From an uncultured Cytophagales bacterium (lineage in GTDB: Bacteria; Bacteroidota; Bacteroidia; Cytophagales; Cyclobacteriaceae): 64,000 nt of DNA. The translations under genes were made by a program, and so were the position numbers. Position 1 is the first letter of the stretch. Each line of letters starts with the position of its first letter. The stretch covers positions 62,001 to 126,000 of the forward strand of contig CAJXNP010000003.1 in NCBI GenBank assembly GCA_913057175.1. The letters run 5' to 3'. Below the pieces are notes generated by a model that worked only from the letters and a program-made list of their open reading frames with translations, was not told where the DNA came from and did not search any database. Below are positions 1 through 8,626 of this stretch, one piece after another.

Positions 1-2
1 AA

Positions 3-284
3 TTGAGCATTCGTAAAACACTGGGAGCATCTATCCAAAGCATTTTTCAGCTTGTGACGAGGCATTTTGTGGGCCTGGTTTTGATCAGCATTGTGATTGC
101 CGGACCGATTGCCTGGTTCATTATGAAGAGATGGCTGGAGGATTATGCCTACCGGATAGATATTACCTGGGATGTTTTTGCCTGGGCAGGGATTTTATCC
201 ATCATGACTGCTTTATCCACGATAAGCTACCATGCCCTTAAATCTGCCATGGTTAATCCTGCAAAGAATTTGAGGACGGAGTAA
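3..284 (+). CDS. FtsX/MacB-type ABC permease, C-terminal fragment (gene starts before window)
   Basis: Last about 93 aa match the C-termini of the downstream permeases (IRKTLGAS...GPIAWFIMKRWLEDYAYRI...NPAKNLRTE). Confidence 0.85.
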   Translation: MSIRKTLGASIQSIFQLVTRHFVGLVLISIVIAGPIAWFIMKRWLEDYAYRIDITWDVFAWAGILSIMTALSTISYHALKSAMVNPAKNLRTE

Positions 285-288
285 TGAA

Positions 289-323
289 GCTCAAAGGTAA
301 AAGCTGAAAGTTGAAAGGAAATG
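289..323. repeat. Degenerate 7-bp tandem array (gctcaaa ggtaaaa gctgaaa gttgaaa ggaaatg)
   Basis: Direct reading; begins 4 nt after the permease stop codon. Confidence 0.6.
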
Positions 324-342
324 CGTTAGAATGGATTTTATA

Positions 343-691
343 TCACCCCTTCGGGGTTTAATCGTTTGGATGGTTTTGATGTTATAATAATTTCATCCCT
401 TCGGGATTATGTTTGTCTGTTTTTGTGGAATAAGCATAACATCATCTCTTCTGACATTTGTTCGTGGTTTATGCCTTGCTTTTTCAATGGAAATGTAATT
501 TTTAGTTCTCAGCGATCAGCAAATCCCGAAGGGATGACATTTTTATAGAAAAATCCATTTTCAATATAAACAAACCCTGAAAGGGTGGCACAAATCATGA
601 CTGGTACATTCTCACAAATTTTATTCAATGTGTATTTGCTGTGAAGGAAAGAAAGAATCTTAAACCAAAAGCATAAGGAAGGGAAGCTCAC
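343..691 (+). mobile_element. Decayed REP/RAYT locus: REP-like palindromes plus 5' remnant of an IS200-like (Y1) transposase
   Basis: REP words (caccccttcggggt, catcccttcgggatt, aatcccgaagggatg, accctgaaagggt). 598-~680 encodes MTGTFSQ then, after a 1-nt shift, IQCVFAVKERKNLKPKA*, matching the start of the ORF at 5380. 40-bp identity 522-561 = 5304-5343. Confidence 0.75.
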
Positions 692-767
692 AGCCTCTCA
701 TTCGATCAGGTGAATCACTTGTCAGACAAAAAATAAACAGATGAATATCAACTGCTTTTGATTTTTT

Positions 768-2045
768 TCATCTCCCAACGGGATTAAGCGTTAATTCCTT
801 TCCTCCCTCAAATTCATCTTCAAAAACGACTTCTCCCTCAGGATCATCCAGGCGGACATAGTCGATCGAACCGGTGCCTTCAAAAATGTACAGCAAGGCA
901 ACAATATCACCGAAATCTTCTTTAAACTTTTCCGTGAAAGCCAATTCGTCATTGATGTATATTGCTGCATTTTTATCACGAACGGAAACTTTTATATCCT
1001 GCCAATCATACACATCACCACCCAACGCTGACAAGTCATTGTCTCCACCCCCGCGGGTAATTTCCCCCATCTTGTACCAGGCATACCGCTCACACCCCTT
1101 TTTCTGCATACCCACACTGAAAATATGCACATCCGTAACAATAATGACCGTCATCCAGGGACATAGGGAAGTGAAAACACTATCTGATTTAATTCGGGTG
1201 GTAAAGCTGAAATTATCCGATGGGACATTAAACTCACGGCTATTGGTAATCCTGCTCAAAAATGTTCTCGAGAGGTCTACTCCTCGTTTCTTAAGCAATG
1301 TTTTATCCAGGTGTAATCTCCCGTTGCTAATAAAATTTTCATTTTTAAAATCGATAGGAATTAAATCTTCCTCGCTGTAGTAAATATGAGGGTCCCAGCC
1401 ATCGCTCAGGATGTGAATGGGTCGCATGGCAATCATGGAATCGTTAGCGATCAGTCGCGCCCGGTGGAATCCCGATTCGTAATAAATATTCGTAAAAGCA
1501 TTTTTTTCGGAATCGATAGCAAATCGGTGATTGTCGTTCCAGCTTTGCTGGATGTAAAAGCTATCCGCCTCTACATTCGAAACATCGTATTTGAAAATAA
1601 CCGTATTGGGAATGCCCGAAGTGACGGTTTTCTCTGTGGTAAATTCAACAGGGCCATTGATCCTTATCTTCCTTTTGGTTTCCCCGAATCCACTAAAAAT
1701 AAGGAAGGCAATTATCAAAAATGCCAAACTAATAAATACCCCTGCAAAAAGAGGCTTAAATTTTCTTTTATTTTTACGGTTTTCCAGCTTGAAATGCTGC
1801 CAGTCCTTATAATCCAGGATCTCCACCAGAGCATTTAAGGTTGCCAGCTGCGGGCTCTGCTTAAAATCATTTTTCCACAGCCGTTTCAGAGTTGACAAAC
1901 TGATATTGACGCCCGTCTTTTCCTCAATATATTGAGACAAAATTTCCAGGTCACGTTGTGAATATCCATGACCATTCCCAAATGAAAATCTCTCTTCAAT
2001 CTGCTTTTTACAAAGGGCAATATAATCCTGCTCAGAAAACGCCAT
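768..2045 (-). CDS. Membrane-anchored transcriptional regulator: N-terminal HTH-like region, one TM helix, C-terminal concanavalin/LamG-like region
   Basis: N-term SQRDLEILSQYIEEKTGVNISLSTLKRLWK is HTH-like; TM LFAGVFISLAFLIIAFLIF; C-term DWQDIKVSVRDKNAAIYINDELAF resembles lectin-like domains of the adjacent secreted proteins. Confidence 0.6.
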   Translation of the reverse strand: MAFSEQDYIALCKKQIEERFSFGNGHGYSQRDLEILSQYIEEKTGVNISLSTLKRLWKNDFKQSPQLATLNALVEILDYKDWQHFKLENRKNKRKFKPLFAGVFISLAFLIIAFLIFSGFGETKRKIRINGPVEFTTEKTVTSGIPNTVIFKYDVSNVEADSFYIQQSWNDNHRFAIDSEKNAFTNIYYESGFHRARLIANDSMIAMRPIHILSDGWDPHIYYSEEDLIPIDFKNENFISNGRLHLDKTLLKKRGVDLSRTFLSRITNSREFNVPSDNFSFTTRIKSDSVFTSLCPWMTVIIVTDVHIFSVGMQKKGCERYAWYKMGEITRGGGDNDLSALGGDVYDWQDIKVSVRDKNAAIYINDELAFTEKFKEDFGDIVALLYIFEGTGSIDYVRLDDPEGEVVFEDEFEGGKELTLNPVGR

Positions 2046-2092
2046 ACATCAGCAAATGTAACCAATTACATCCAGAATAGGGATTCAAATTG

Positions 2093-2135
2093 TTTGAACG
2101 GATTTTGACCTTCCTTTGAACCGAATTTGGAACCG
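2093..2135. promoter_or_regulatory. Candidate operator: three TTTG(G)AACCG-type direct repeats
   Basis: TTTGAACGG (2093), TTTGAACCG (2115), TTTGGAACCG (2126) in the divergent intergenic region; spacings 22 and 11 bp. Confidence 0.4.
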
Positions 2136-2223
2136 AACAAACTCTTCACCTACTATACCTTAGCTTCAAACAAAGCATTCCGAAAGACGATTTCTTTTGG
2201 AATCATTTTAAAAATTAAATAAC

Positions 2224-3372
2224 ATGAAGAAAACTACCCTAGTCATTTTAGCCCTTTTTTCGACCCTCTCGTATGGACAAAGCCAGGTGATTCCCATGGA
2301 GTCTGCATACTGGGAATACGACTCCTCAAAAGTTGAATTTATCAGACATCGGTCAGCAAGTGCTGCCCAAAGCATCAATGGGAATTATTTCGAGTTGATC
2401 CTAAAAGATCAAACTTTTATGGATGGCATAATTGAATTTGATGTGGAATTAACCGGAAATGGTTTTCCCGGTATTGTTTTCAGAAGCTCGCAAGATCAAA
2501 AAAACGGAGAACACTTTTATATACGTTCATTCGGAGAATTTAGTCCACTGAAACGAACCACATTGCAATACGCAGCTCTCGTCGACGGAGTAAGTCTTTG
2601 GGATCTCACTGATGAATACCAGGCCGGTGCCACCATTTACAAGGAAGGTTGGAACCATATAAAACTTGTCATCGCAGGAAAACAAATGCGGGCTTATATC
2701 AATGATATGGAAAAGCCGGCCCTCTCTGTACCAAAACTCGAAGGAACCGAAACATCCGGAGGAATAACCTTAAGCGGCAATGTTATCTATGCCAATTTTC
2801 AAGTCAAACATGGGGTGACAGAAGGATTAAATCCGGATGCTGGTGTTGTATCGACGGAAAACGATCCCCGGTACATTAGAAACTGGCAGGTTTCAAATGC
2901 GATTGATTTTCCCTTCGGCAATGACCTGGTTATTGCCCTGCCTGGCATGTATGGTACACTTATTAAATCTGACCTCCCGGATAGCACAACAAAATGGGAA
3001 AACCTGTATGCGGAAGATCGGGCGCTTGTGAATCTCACAAGAAAATTTGGAGCCGTACAGAATGATGGACGAAGATTGGCCTGGATCAAAACCTATCTTC
3101 ACTCTGCCAAAGCGCAGGAAAGAACAATAAACCTGGGTTTCAGTGATGAGATCTGGATATTTATCAATGGACAGCCACTCTATGTAGACAAAAATTATTA
3201 TGGGACACCCTCACAAAAGGAGCCAAGAGGACGGTGCACTATTGAAAACACGAGTATCAAAGTTCCTCTCACTGAAGGTGACAATGAGATACTGATTGGC
3301 CTGGCCAATTACTTTTATGGCTGGGGCATCATTGCCCGGTTTGATGATATGGAAGGGATCACTTTGAAATAG
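2224..3372 (+). CDS. Secreted protein with concanavalin/LamG-like (DUF1080-type) region
   Basis: Signal peptide MKKTTLVILALFSTLSYGQ; motifs DGIIEFDVELTGNGFPGIVFRS, WNHIKLVIAGKQMRAYIND. Confidence 0.6.
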   Translation: MKKTTLVILALFSTLSYGQSQVIPMESAYWEYDSSKVEFIRHRSASAAQSINGNYFELILKDQTFMDGIIEFDVELTGNGFPGIVFRSSQDQKNGEHFYIRSFGEFSPLKRTTLQYAALVDGVSLWDLTDEYQAGATIYKEGWNHIKLVIAGKQMRAYINDMEKPALSVPKLEGTETSGGITLSGNVIYANFQVKHGVTEGLNPDAGVVSTENDPRYIRNWQVSNAIDFPFGNDLVIALPGMYGTLIKSDLPDSTTKWENLYAEDRALVNLTRKFGAVQNDGRRLAWIKTYLHSAKAQERTINLGFSDEIWIFINGQPLYVDKNYYGTPSQKEPRGRCTIENTSIKVPLTEGDNEILIGLANYFYGWGIIARFDDMEGITLK

Positions 3373-3422
3373 CCCATTTTCAACAAAATTTTAATATCAA
3401 GTAATAATAAACAACGAAAACG

Positions 3423-4046
3423 ATGAAAACGATTATCACTATTTTTCTTCTGGTTGCAACTGGATTTGCCAATGCTCAACAACCTCAAAAGTCTGCAATT
3501 GCCAATCCCGATCAATGGACTGTCCACAACCGAAAAGTCAGTTTTTCGGATGAGGCCATCCATTTAAATGCTCAGCCAGGAGACGGTGTCCTGTGGCTAA
3601 ATGACTTCGAATTCAAAAACGGGACCATTGAACTGGATATAAAAGGAAAAAATGCCCCCGGACAAAGCTTCGTTGGGTTCGCTTTTCATGGCAAACACGA
3701 CAATACTTTTGACGCCGTGTATTTCCGTCCTTTTAATTTCAAAAATCCGGAAAGAAATGATCACTCGGTGCAATACATTTCTATGCCTGAAAATGACTGG
3801 TCCACCTTGCGAAATGCCTTTCCCGGAAAATATGAAAACACGGTCAATCCTGTTCCCAATCCTGAAGATTGGTTCCATGTAAAAATTGAAGTGGATTTCC
3901 CCGATGTAAAGGTTTATGTAAATGGTGCCGTAAAACCTTCACTTTCCGTGAAGCAAATCAGCGAGCACAAACAGGGAAAGTTGGGCTTATGGGTAGGCAA
4001 TAATTCCGAAGGATGGTTTAAGAATGTTAAGATTTACCAAAAATAA
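3423..4046 (+). CDS. Secreted concanavalin-like / DUF1080-like protein
   Basis: Signal peptide; FKNGTIELDIKGKNAPGQSFVGFAFHG, WFHVKIEVDFPDVKVYVNG, GKLGLWVGNNSEGWFKNVKI. Confidence 0.65.
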   Translation: MKTIITIFLLVATGFANAQQPQKSAIANPDQWTVHNRKVSFSDEAIHLNAQPGDGVLWLNDFEFKNGTIELDIKGKNAPGQSFVGFAFHGKHDNTFDAVYFRPFNFKNPERNDHSVQYISMPENDWSTLRNAFPGKYENTVNPVPNPEDWFHVKIEVDFPDVKVYVNGAVKPSLSVKQISEHKQGKLGLWVGNNSEGWFKNVKIYQK

Positions 4047-4052
4047 ACAGCT

Positions 4053-4850
4053 ATGAAAATGAATAATATCTCCTTTACAATTCTTTGGTGCAGCTTTATA
4101 TTTTCTGTAGCATGCGGTCAATCAAAACCCTCCAAGTCGGATGATAAAATCAGCCAGAAATCTTCCGTAAAAACCGTATCTGGCAAGTATCATATTAAGA
4201 TGGACCTTGCCCACGAACCGGTTTTCTGGAACGATCCGAAAGACATGGGAGGTAAACCTACAAATCAGGTAGAAAGAATTAATTATATGACAGATCAATT
4301 GCTTGTAAATGCTAGCGCCTTGAGCGCAGATGTTTCATATCTAAAGCATGAAATAAAACTTGAGGATTTGAAGAATTGTGACCTGCTTTTTATTCACATC
4401 CCTTCGGAAAAATACAGTTCCCCGGAAGTGAAAGCCATACAAGAATATATTGAGAATGGCGGTTCCCTGTTCCTCGTAATGGACGTGGATTATTGGTCGA
4501 CGCTCGACCAGACGAATGTCAATGATTTGATCAAGCCATTTGGAATAGAATATGGACAAAACAGCCCCGACAGTCTGTCTGACGGATACGCTAAAGCAAG
4601 CCCTGTCACCAACAACCGTTTCAAAATCTCGTATCACGGCAGCAGAATTGTTAAAGGGGGCACACCATTCTGTTTTAGTGCTCACACGAATGAATATCCA
4701 TTCGGAGTATACAAAGAAGTCACAAACGGTGGGAAAATCGTAGTAATGGGCGATGGTATGACCTCGTTGTACATGACGAGCTGGCAGGGAGTGGACGACT
4801 ACCAGTGCCTGGAATTCATGGAAGCTGTATTTGGATGGCTGCTTGAGTAG
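4053..4850 (+). CDS. Lipoprotein with DUF4350/GATase-like region
   Basis: Lipobox FSVACGQS; CDLLFIHIPSEKYSSPEVKAIQEYIENGGSLFLVMDVDYW resembles DUF4350/ThuA-like segments. Confidence 0.5.
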   Translation: MKMNNISFTILWCSFIFSVACGQSKPSKSDDKISQKSSVKTVSGKYHIKMDLAHEPVFWNDPKDMGGKPTNQVERINYMTDQLLVNASALSADVSYLKHEIKLEDLKNCDLLFIHIPSEKYSSPEVKAIQEYIENGGSLFLVMDVDYWSTLDQTNVNDLIKPFGIEYGQNSPDSLSDGYAKASPVTNNRFKISYHGSRIVKGGTPFCFSAHTNEYPFGVYKEVTNGGKIVVMGDGMTSLYMTSWQGVDDYQCLEFMEAVFGWLLE

Positions 4851-4897
4851 GATTTGGGAAAGTGTTTAACAGAATAAAGGATTATCCGGATCGTTGG

Positions 4898-5075
4898 AAA
4901 TTCCATTTGAGGAATGGTTCTTATTCGATGGATTTAATGTCACCCCTTCGGGGTTTATGGTAAATATCAATTTTTGGGCTAAAATAATTTCATCTATAAT
5001 AATATCACCCCTTCGGGGTTTGTGTTTGTACATTTATCCATTCTATAATAATTTCATCCCTTTGGGATTAGTTTT
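4898..5075 (+). mobile_element. 3'-end remnant of RAYT transposase followed by REP-like palindromes
   Basis: gaaattccatttgaggaatggttcttattcgatggatttaatgtcacc nearly repeats the 3' end of the intact transposase at 5797-5845; REP words at about 4940, 5006, 5054. Confidence 0.7.
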
Positions 5076-5303
5076 ATTGGTTATTTTTCTATTTGAATTA
5101 AATGGTGATTCGATTTTTTGGCAACCAATAAATCGAAAATAATTTCTTATAAACTTCTTTCAGGTTTGACATTCTGGTAAATACAAAACTGATATGAAAC
5201 ATGCCATTTTAAACTTGTTTACACCTAATGTTTGGAATTCGAATAATATGGAGTTATTTTTCTTATTCTTAATTTACAACTGGATTATTTTCAAATCCAT
5301 GAA

Positions 5304-5375
5304 AATCCCGAAGGGATGACATTTTTATAGAAAAATCCATTTTTTAATCAATCAAAACCCCAAAGGGGTGGTACA
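5304..5375. repeat. Inverted-orientation REP-like palindromes upstream of RAYT
   Basis: aatcccgaagggatgac and aaaccccaaaggggtgg; identical 40-bp block at 522-561. Confidence 0.7.
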
Positions 5376-5379
5376 AATC

Positions 5380-5838
5380 ATGGCAGGAACATTCTCTCAA
5401 ATTTATATACAATGTGTATTTGCAGTAAAAGGAAGAAAAAACCTGATTCACAAAACATGGAAAGAAGAGGTCTACAAATACATGGCTGGAATTATTAAAA
5501 ACAAAGGTCAAAAACCAATTATTATCAATGGCGTCGAAGATCATGTTCACCTTTTTGTCGGATTGAAACCTTCCATGGCATTGTCTGACCTCATGAGGGA
5601 TGTTAAAAATAATACCACCAATTTTATCAATGAAAATAATTGGGTTCCTGAAAAGTTTTCATGGCAGGAAGGTTTTGGTGCGTTTTCATATTCTCATTCC
5701 CATATTGACAAGGTGTATCAATATATCCTTAACCAGGAGATTCACCACCAAAAGAAAACTTTCAAAGAAGAATACATGGAATTGCTGGACAAATTTGAAA
5801 TTCCATTTGAGGAAAGGTTCTTATTCGAATGGATTTAA
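5380..5838 (+). CDS. REP-associated / IS200-like Y1 HUH transposase (RAYT-like)
   Basis: HUH motif in VEDHVHLFVGLKPS; catalytic-Tyr region HIDKVYQYILNQEIHHQKKTFKEEYMELL; flanked by REP palindromes. In-frame ATG at 5380 preferred over 5368. Confidence 0.85.
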   Translation: MAGTFSQIYIQCVFAVKGRKNLIHKTWKEEVYKYMAGIIKNKGQKPIIINGVEDHVHLFVGLKPSMALSDLMRDVKNNTTNFINENNWVPEKFSWQEGFGAFSYSHSHIDKVYQYILNQEIHHQKKTFKEEYMELLDKFEIPFEERFLFEWI

Positions 5839-5957
5839 TGTCACTCCTTTCAGGGTTTAACTTTTCACACTTGTATTTTGGGTATAATAATTTCATCCCC
5901 CAATATAAACAGTGAAGGTTTTCATGGATTTCACCCTTTCTTTTTTAACATTCGATG

Positions 5958-5997
5958 TGTACATTATCTATACAAAACGCTGTCAACATTTTTGACA
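5958..5997 (+). promoter_or_regulatory. UAS pair A: TGTACATTATCTATACA + TGTCAACATTTTTGACA
   Basis: Two 17-nt TGT-N11-ACA sites, starts 23 bp apart (5958, 5981); same module upstream of three other permeases. Confidence 0.7.
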
Positions 5998-6051
5998 AGC
6001 CAAGGTAATTGTCATACATTAAGTTACTGATTTACAATTCATTAATATTTC

Positions 6052-6067
6052 GGCACAGAATTGTATG
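6052..6067 (+). promoter_or_regulatory. Sigma-54-like promoter box A (GGCACAGAATTGTATG)
   Basis: 54 nt after UAS A; GGCA-N6-TG shared by four sites. Confidence 0.55.
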
Positions 6068-6114
6068 ACCACCTACTGACTTAGATTTTCATTCTACGTA
6101 AAACAATTTTTCCG

Positions 6115-8538
6115 ATGCTCCGACACCACATCAAACTGACATTGCGCAATCTTTGGAAAAACAGAAGCTTTTCAGCTATCAATATTTCCGGCTTTGCCAT
6201 TGGAATTGCTGCCGCGACCATGTTGCTGATGTACACCTGGGATGAGCTGTCCTATGATAATTTTCATGCAAAAAAGGATGACATCTACCTGGTTGGTGTC
6301 AAACAGCAGGGTAAGGATGGTGAGACTGAAAGCGGATGGACCACTCCTCCAACCGGGCCGGCACTCAATGGATACTTTCCGGAAATAGAGACCTTCACAA
6401 GGGTTTGTATCTGGTTTGACGATGTGACGACCAGACGAGGTCAGGAAAAATATATTGAGAAAAATGTTGTCGGCGCCGATTCCACATTCTTTGACGTGTT
6501 TACTGTGAATTTCCTTGCAGGTAATCCTCAAACAGCATTAAAAGAGCCTAATTCTGTTGTCATCACAAAAAGTATCGCCGAAAAATACTTTGGCAATGAA
6601 AATCCCATTGGCAAGACGATGGAATTTGAATCATTTTTCAGTGAATGCACCATTACCGGTCTGATTGAAGACCTGCCGGAAAACAGTCATCTTGAAATTG
6701 ATATCCTGTTTTCCCTCAGCTCCCTTCGTAATATTAATTTTGATTTCGATAAAAGCTGGGAGAACCATACCTTCATTACCTATGTCCTGCTCAATGAATT
6801 TGTCGATCCGCAGGTAGTTGAATCCAAAATCCCCGATTTCCTGAGCGAAAAAATGGGAGCATACTTCCAAAATTCATATGGTCAATCCTTTGAGGAAATG
6901 ATGAACGGAGGAAGCGATTACCGGCTATTTCTTGCTCCGTTAAAAGATGTTCATTTAAGCACTTATGTGCACGAAGGTAAAGAAGGCAAGAAATTAATGA
7001 CCTATGCTTTAGGATTGATAGGTTTGGTCATCATCATCTTAATTTGCATCAACTTTACCAATCTGTCGACATCACTCGCCATAGATCGTATCAGGGAGGT
7101 CGGTGTTAGAAAAACATCAGGAAGTTTGAAATGGTCAATGATCCGCCAGTTTCTAACCGAATCTGTTGTGACGGTTCTAATTGGGTTCGTGATTGGTTTA
7201 GCCATCATGCAATTGGTTCTCCCCTATTTCAATAACCTGACCGATAAAAATCTAAGCTTAGATTTCTTTCATTTGCCTTTTGTCTTATGGGTATTGGGCA
7301 TCGCCGTCCTTCTCGGAATTATCACCGGACTGTATCCTGCTATATATCTTTCATCTTTCAGTCCCATTCAAGCCTTAAATCCAAATCCAGGCGAAAGATT
7401 AAACACGACTTTTGTACGAAATGGCCTGGTTGTGTTTCAGTTTGCCTTGTGCATTTTCATGATCACAGGTACCATTGTTGTGTACAAACAATTGTCACAT
7501 CTAACCCAAATAAATATTGGATTTGACAAAGAACACATTTTAGTTGTGAAACGACCCTGGGCTCTTGGGGAAAAAATGTGGACGTTGAAAGAAGAATTGT
7601 TGGACGATCCTCAGATAAAATATATTTCCTACACGAATACCCTTCCCGGCAGACATTTTGACGGACACGGGCAGCATTTTTCAGGAGATCCAACCGATGT
7701 TGGGTATACCATCTATCCATTGATTGGCGATCCGGACATTCTGAAATTACTGGACCTTGAAGTGGTTGCAGGAAGAGAGTTTACTGCTGAAGATAAAAAT
7801 AAGCCCGTAGTCCTGCTCAATGAAGCTACCGTCCAAAGATATGGTCTGAAAGATCCTCTCAATAAAAAAATTAACGTCGGCACCATGGGCCGAAAAGAGG
7901 TCTCTGTTGTTGGGATTGTGAAAGACTTTCATTTCCAGTCCTTTCACAATCAGATTGAACCAATGGCGATTTTCCAGACCAATCAGGATCAGATGTACAA
8001 TACCAATTACATGTTGATCAAAACTACGGGAAAAGAGCTGTCCGGAATAATTGAAAACGTAGAATCAAGATGGAATAAAATTACCGAAAACCAACCTTTT
8101 GAATATACGTTTCTCGACCAGGATTTTGCGCATGTGTTTGAAAGGGAGGTGATTACATCAAAGGTATATACAATTTTTTCCACTATATCCATCATGATTG
8201 CAAGCCTGGGTTTATTGGGGTTGGCCATGTTCTTCACCAAAAAACGAACAAAAGAGATTGGAATTAGGAAAGTAAATGGCGCGAAAATATGGCAGGTTCT
8301 GTTATTACTTAACAATGATTTTATCAAAAGAGTGCTGATCGCTTTTACCATAGCAAGCCCGCTTGCATGGTATACGATGAACAAATGGCTCGAAAACTTC
8401 GCTTATCAGACAGAGCTGAGCTGGTGGATATTTGCTTTGTCAGGTCTTCTGGCCTTAGGAATTGCGCTGTTATCCGTTAGCTGGCAGAGCTGGAAGGCGG
8501 CAACGAGGAATCCTGTCGAAGCATTAAGATATGAGTAG
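6115..8538 (+). CDS. ABC transporter permease, MacB/FtsX family (807 aa)
   Basis: N-term LRNLWKNRSFSAINISGFAIGIA, periplasmic core, two FtsX domains, C-term RNPVEALRYE. Confidence 0.9.
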   Translation: MLRHHIKLTLRNLWKNRSFSAINISGFAIGIAAATMLLMYTWDELSYDNFHAKKDDIYLVGVKQQGKDGETESGWTTPPTGPALNGYFPEIETFTRVCIWFDDVTTRRGQEKYIEKNVVGADSTFFDVFTVNFLAGNPQTALKEPNSVVITKSIAEKYFGNENPIGKTMEFESFFSECTITGLIEDLPENSHLEIDILFSLSSLRNINFDFDKSWENHTFITYVLLNEFVDPQVVESKIPDFLSEKMGAYFQNSYGQSFEEMMNGGSDYRLFLAPLKDVHLSTYVHEGKEGKKLMTYALGLIGLVIIILICINFTNLSTSLAIDRIREVGVRKTSGSLKWSMIRQFLTESVVTVLIGFVIGLAIMQLVLPYFNNLTDKNLSLDFFHLPFVLWVLGIAVLLGIITGLYPAIYLSSFSPIQALNPNPGERLNTTFVRNGLVVFQFALCIFMITGTIVVYKQLSHLTQINIGFDKEHILVVKRPWALGEKMWTLKEELLDDPQIKYISYTNTLPGRHFDGHGQHFSGDPTDVGYTIYPLIGDPDILKLLDLEVVAGREFTAEDKNKPVVLLNEATVQRYGLKDPLNKKINVGTMGRKEVSVVGIVKDFHFQSFHNQIEPMAIFQTNQDQMYNTNYMLIKTTGKELSGIIENVESRWNKITENQPFEYTFLDQDFAHVFEREVITSKVYTIFSTISIMIASLGLLGLAMFFTKKRTKEIGIRKVNGAKIWQVLLLLNNDFIKRVLIAFTIASPLAWYTMNKWLENFAYQTELSWWIFALSGLLALGIALLSVSWQSWKAATRNPVEALRYE

Positions 8539-8606
8539 TACCTTAATGTGGAGATCCCGACAAAGCGTTATCGATCGTCGGGATAGAAGCATTGAGGCAT
8601 GAGTAA
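8539..8606 (+). repeat. Hairpin plus echo of the gene 3' end (module 1)
   Basis: ATCCCGAC...GTCGGGAT stem, then gaagcattgaggcatgagtaa (EALRHE*) at 8586-8606 echoing gaagcattaagatatgagtag (EALRYE*) at 8518-8538. Confidence 0.75.
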
Positions 8607-8626
8607 TTTAAATAAATGAACCATTT

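Noticed and set aside
366-548. ORF 366-548 as a gene
   Set aside because: Lies across REP palindromes and decayed RAYT DNA; no coding signature.
874-1838. Plus-strand ORFs 874-1380, 1386-1838 and 1591-1812
   Set aside because: Antisense to a coherent 425-aa gene with recognisable domains; translations look like shadow frames.
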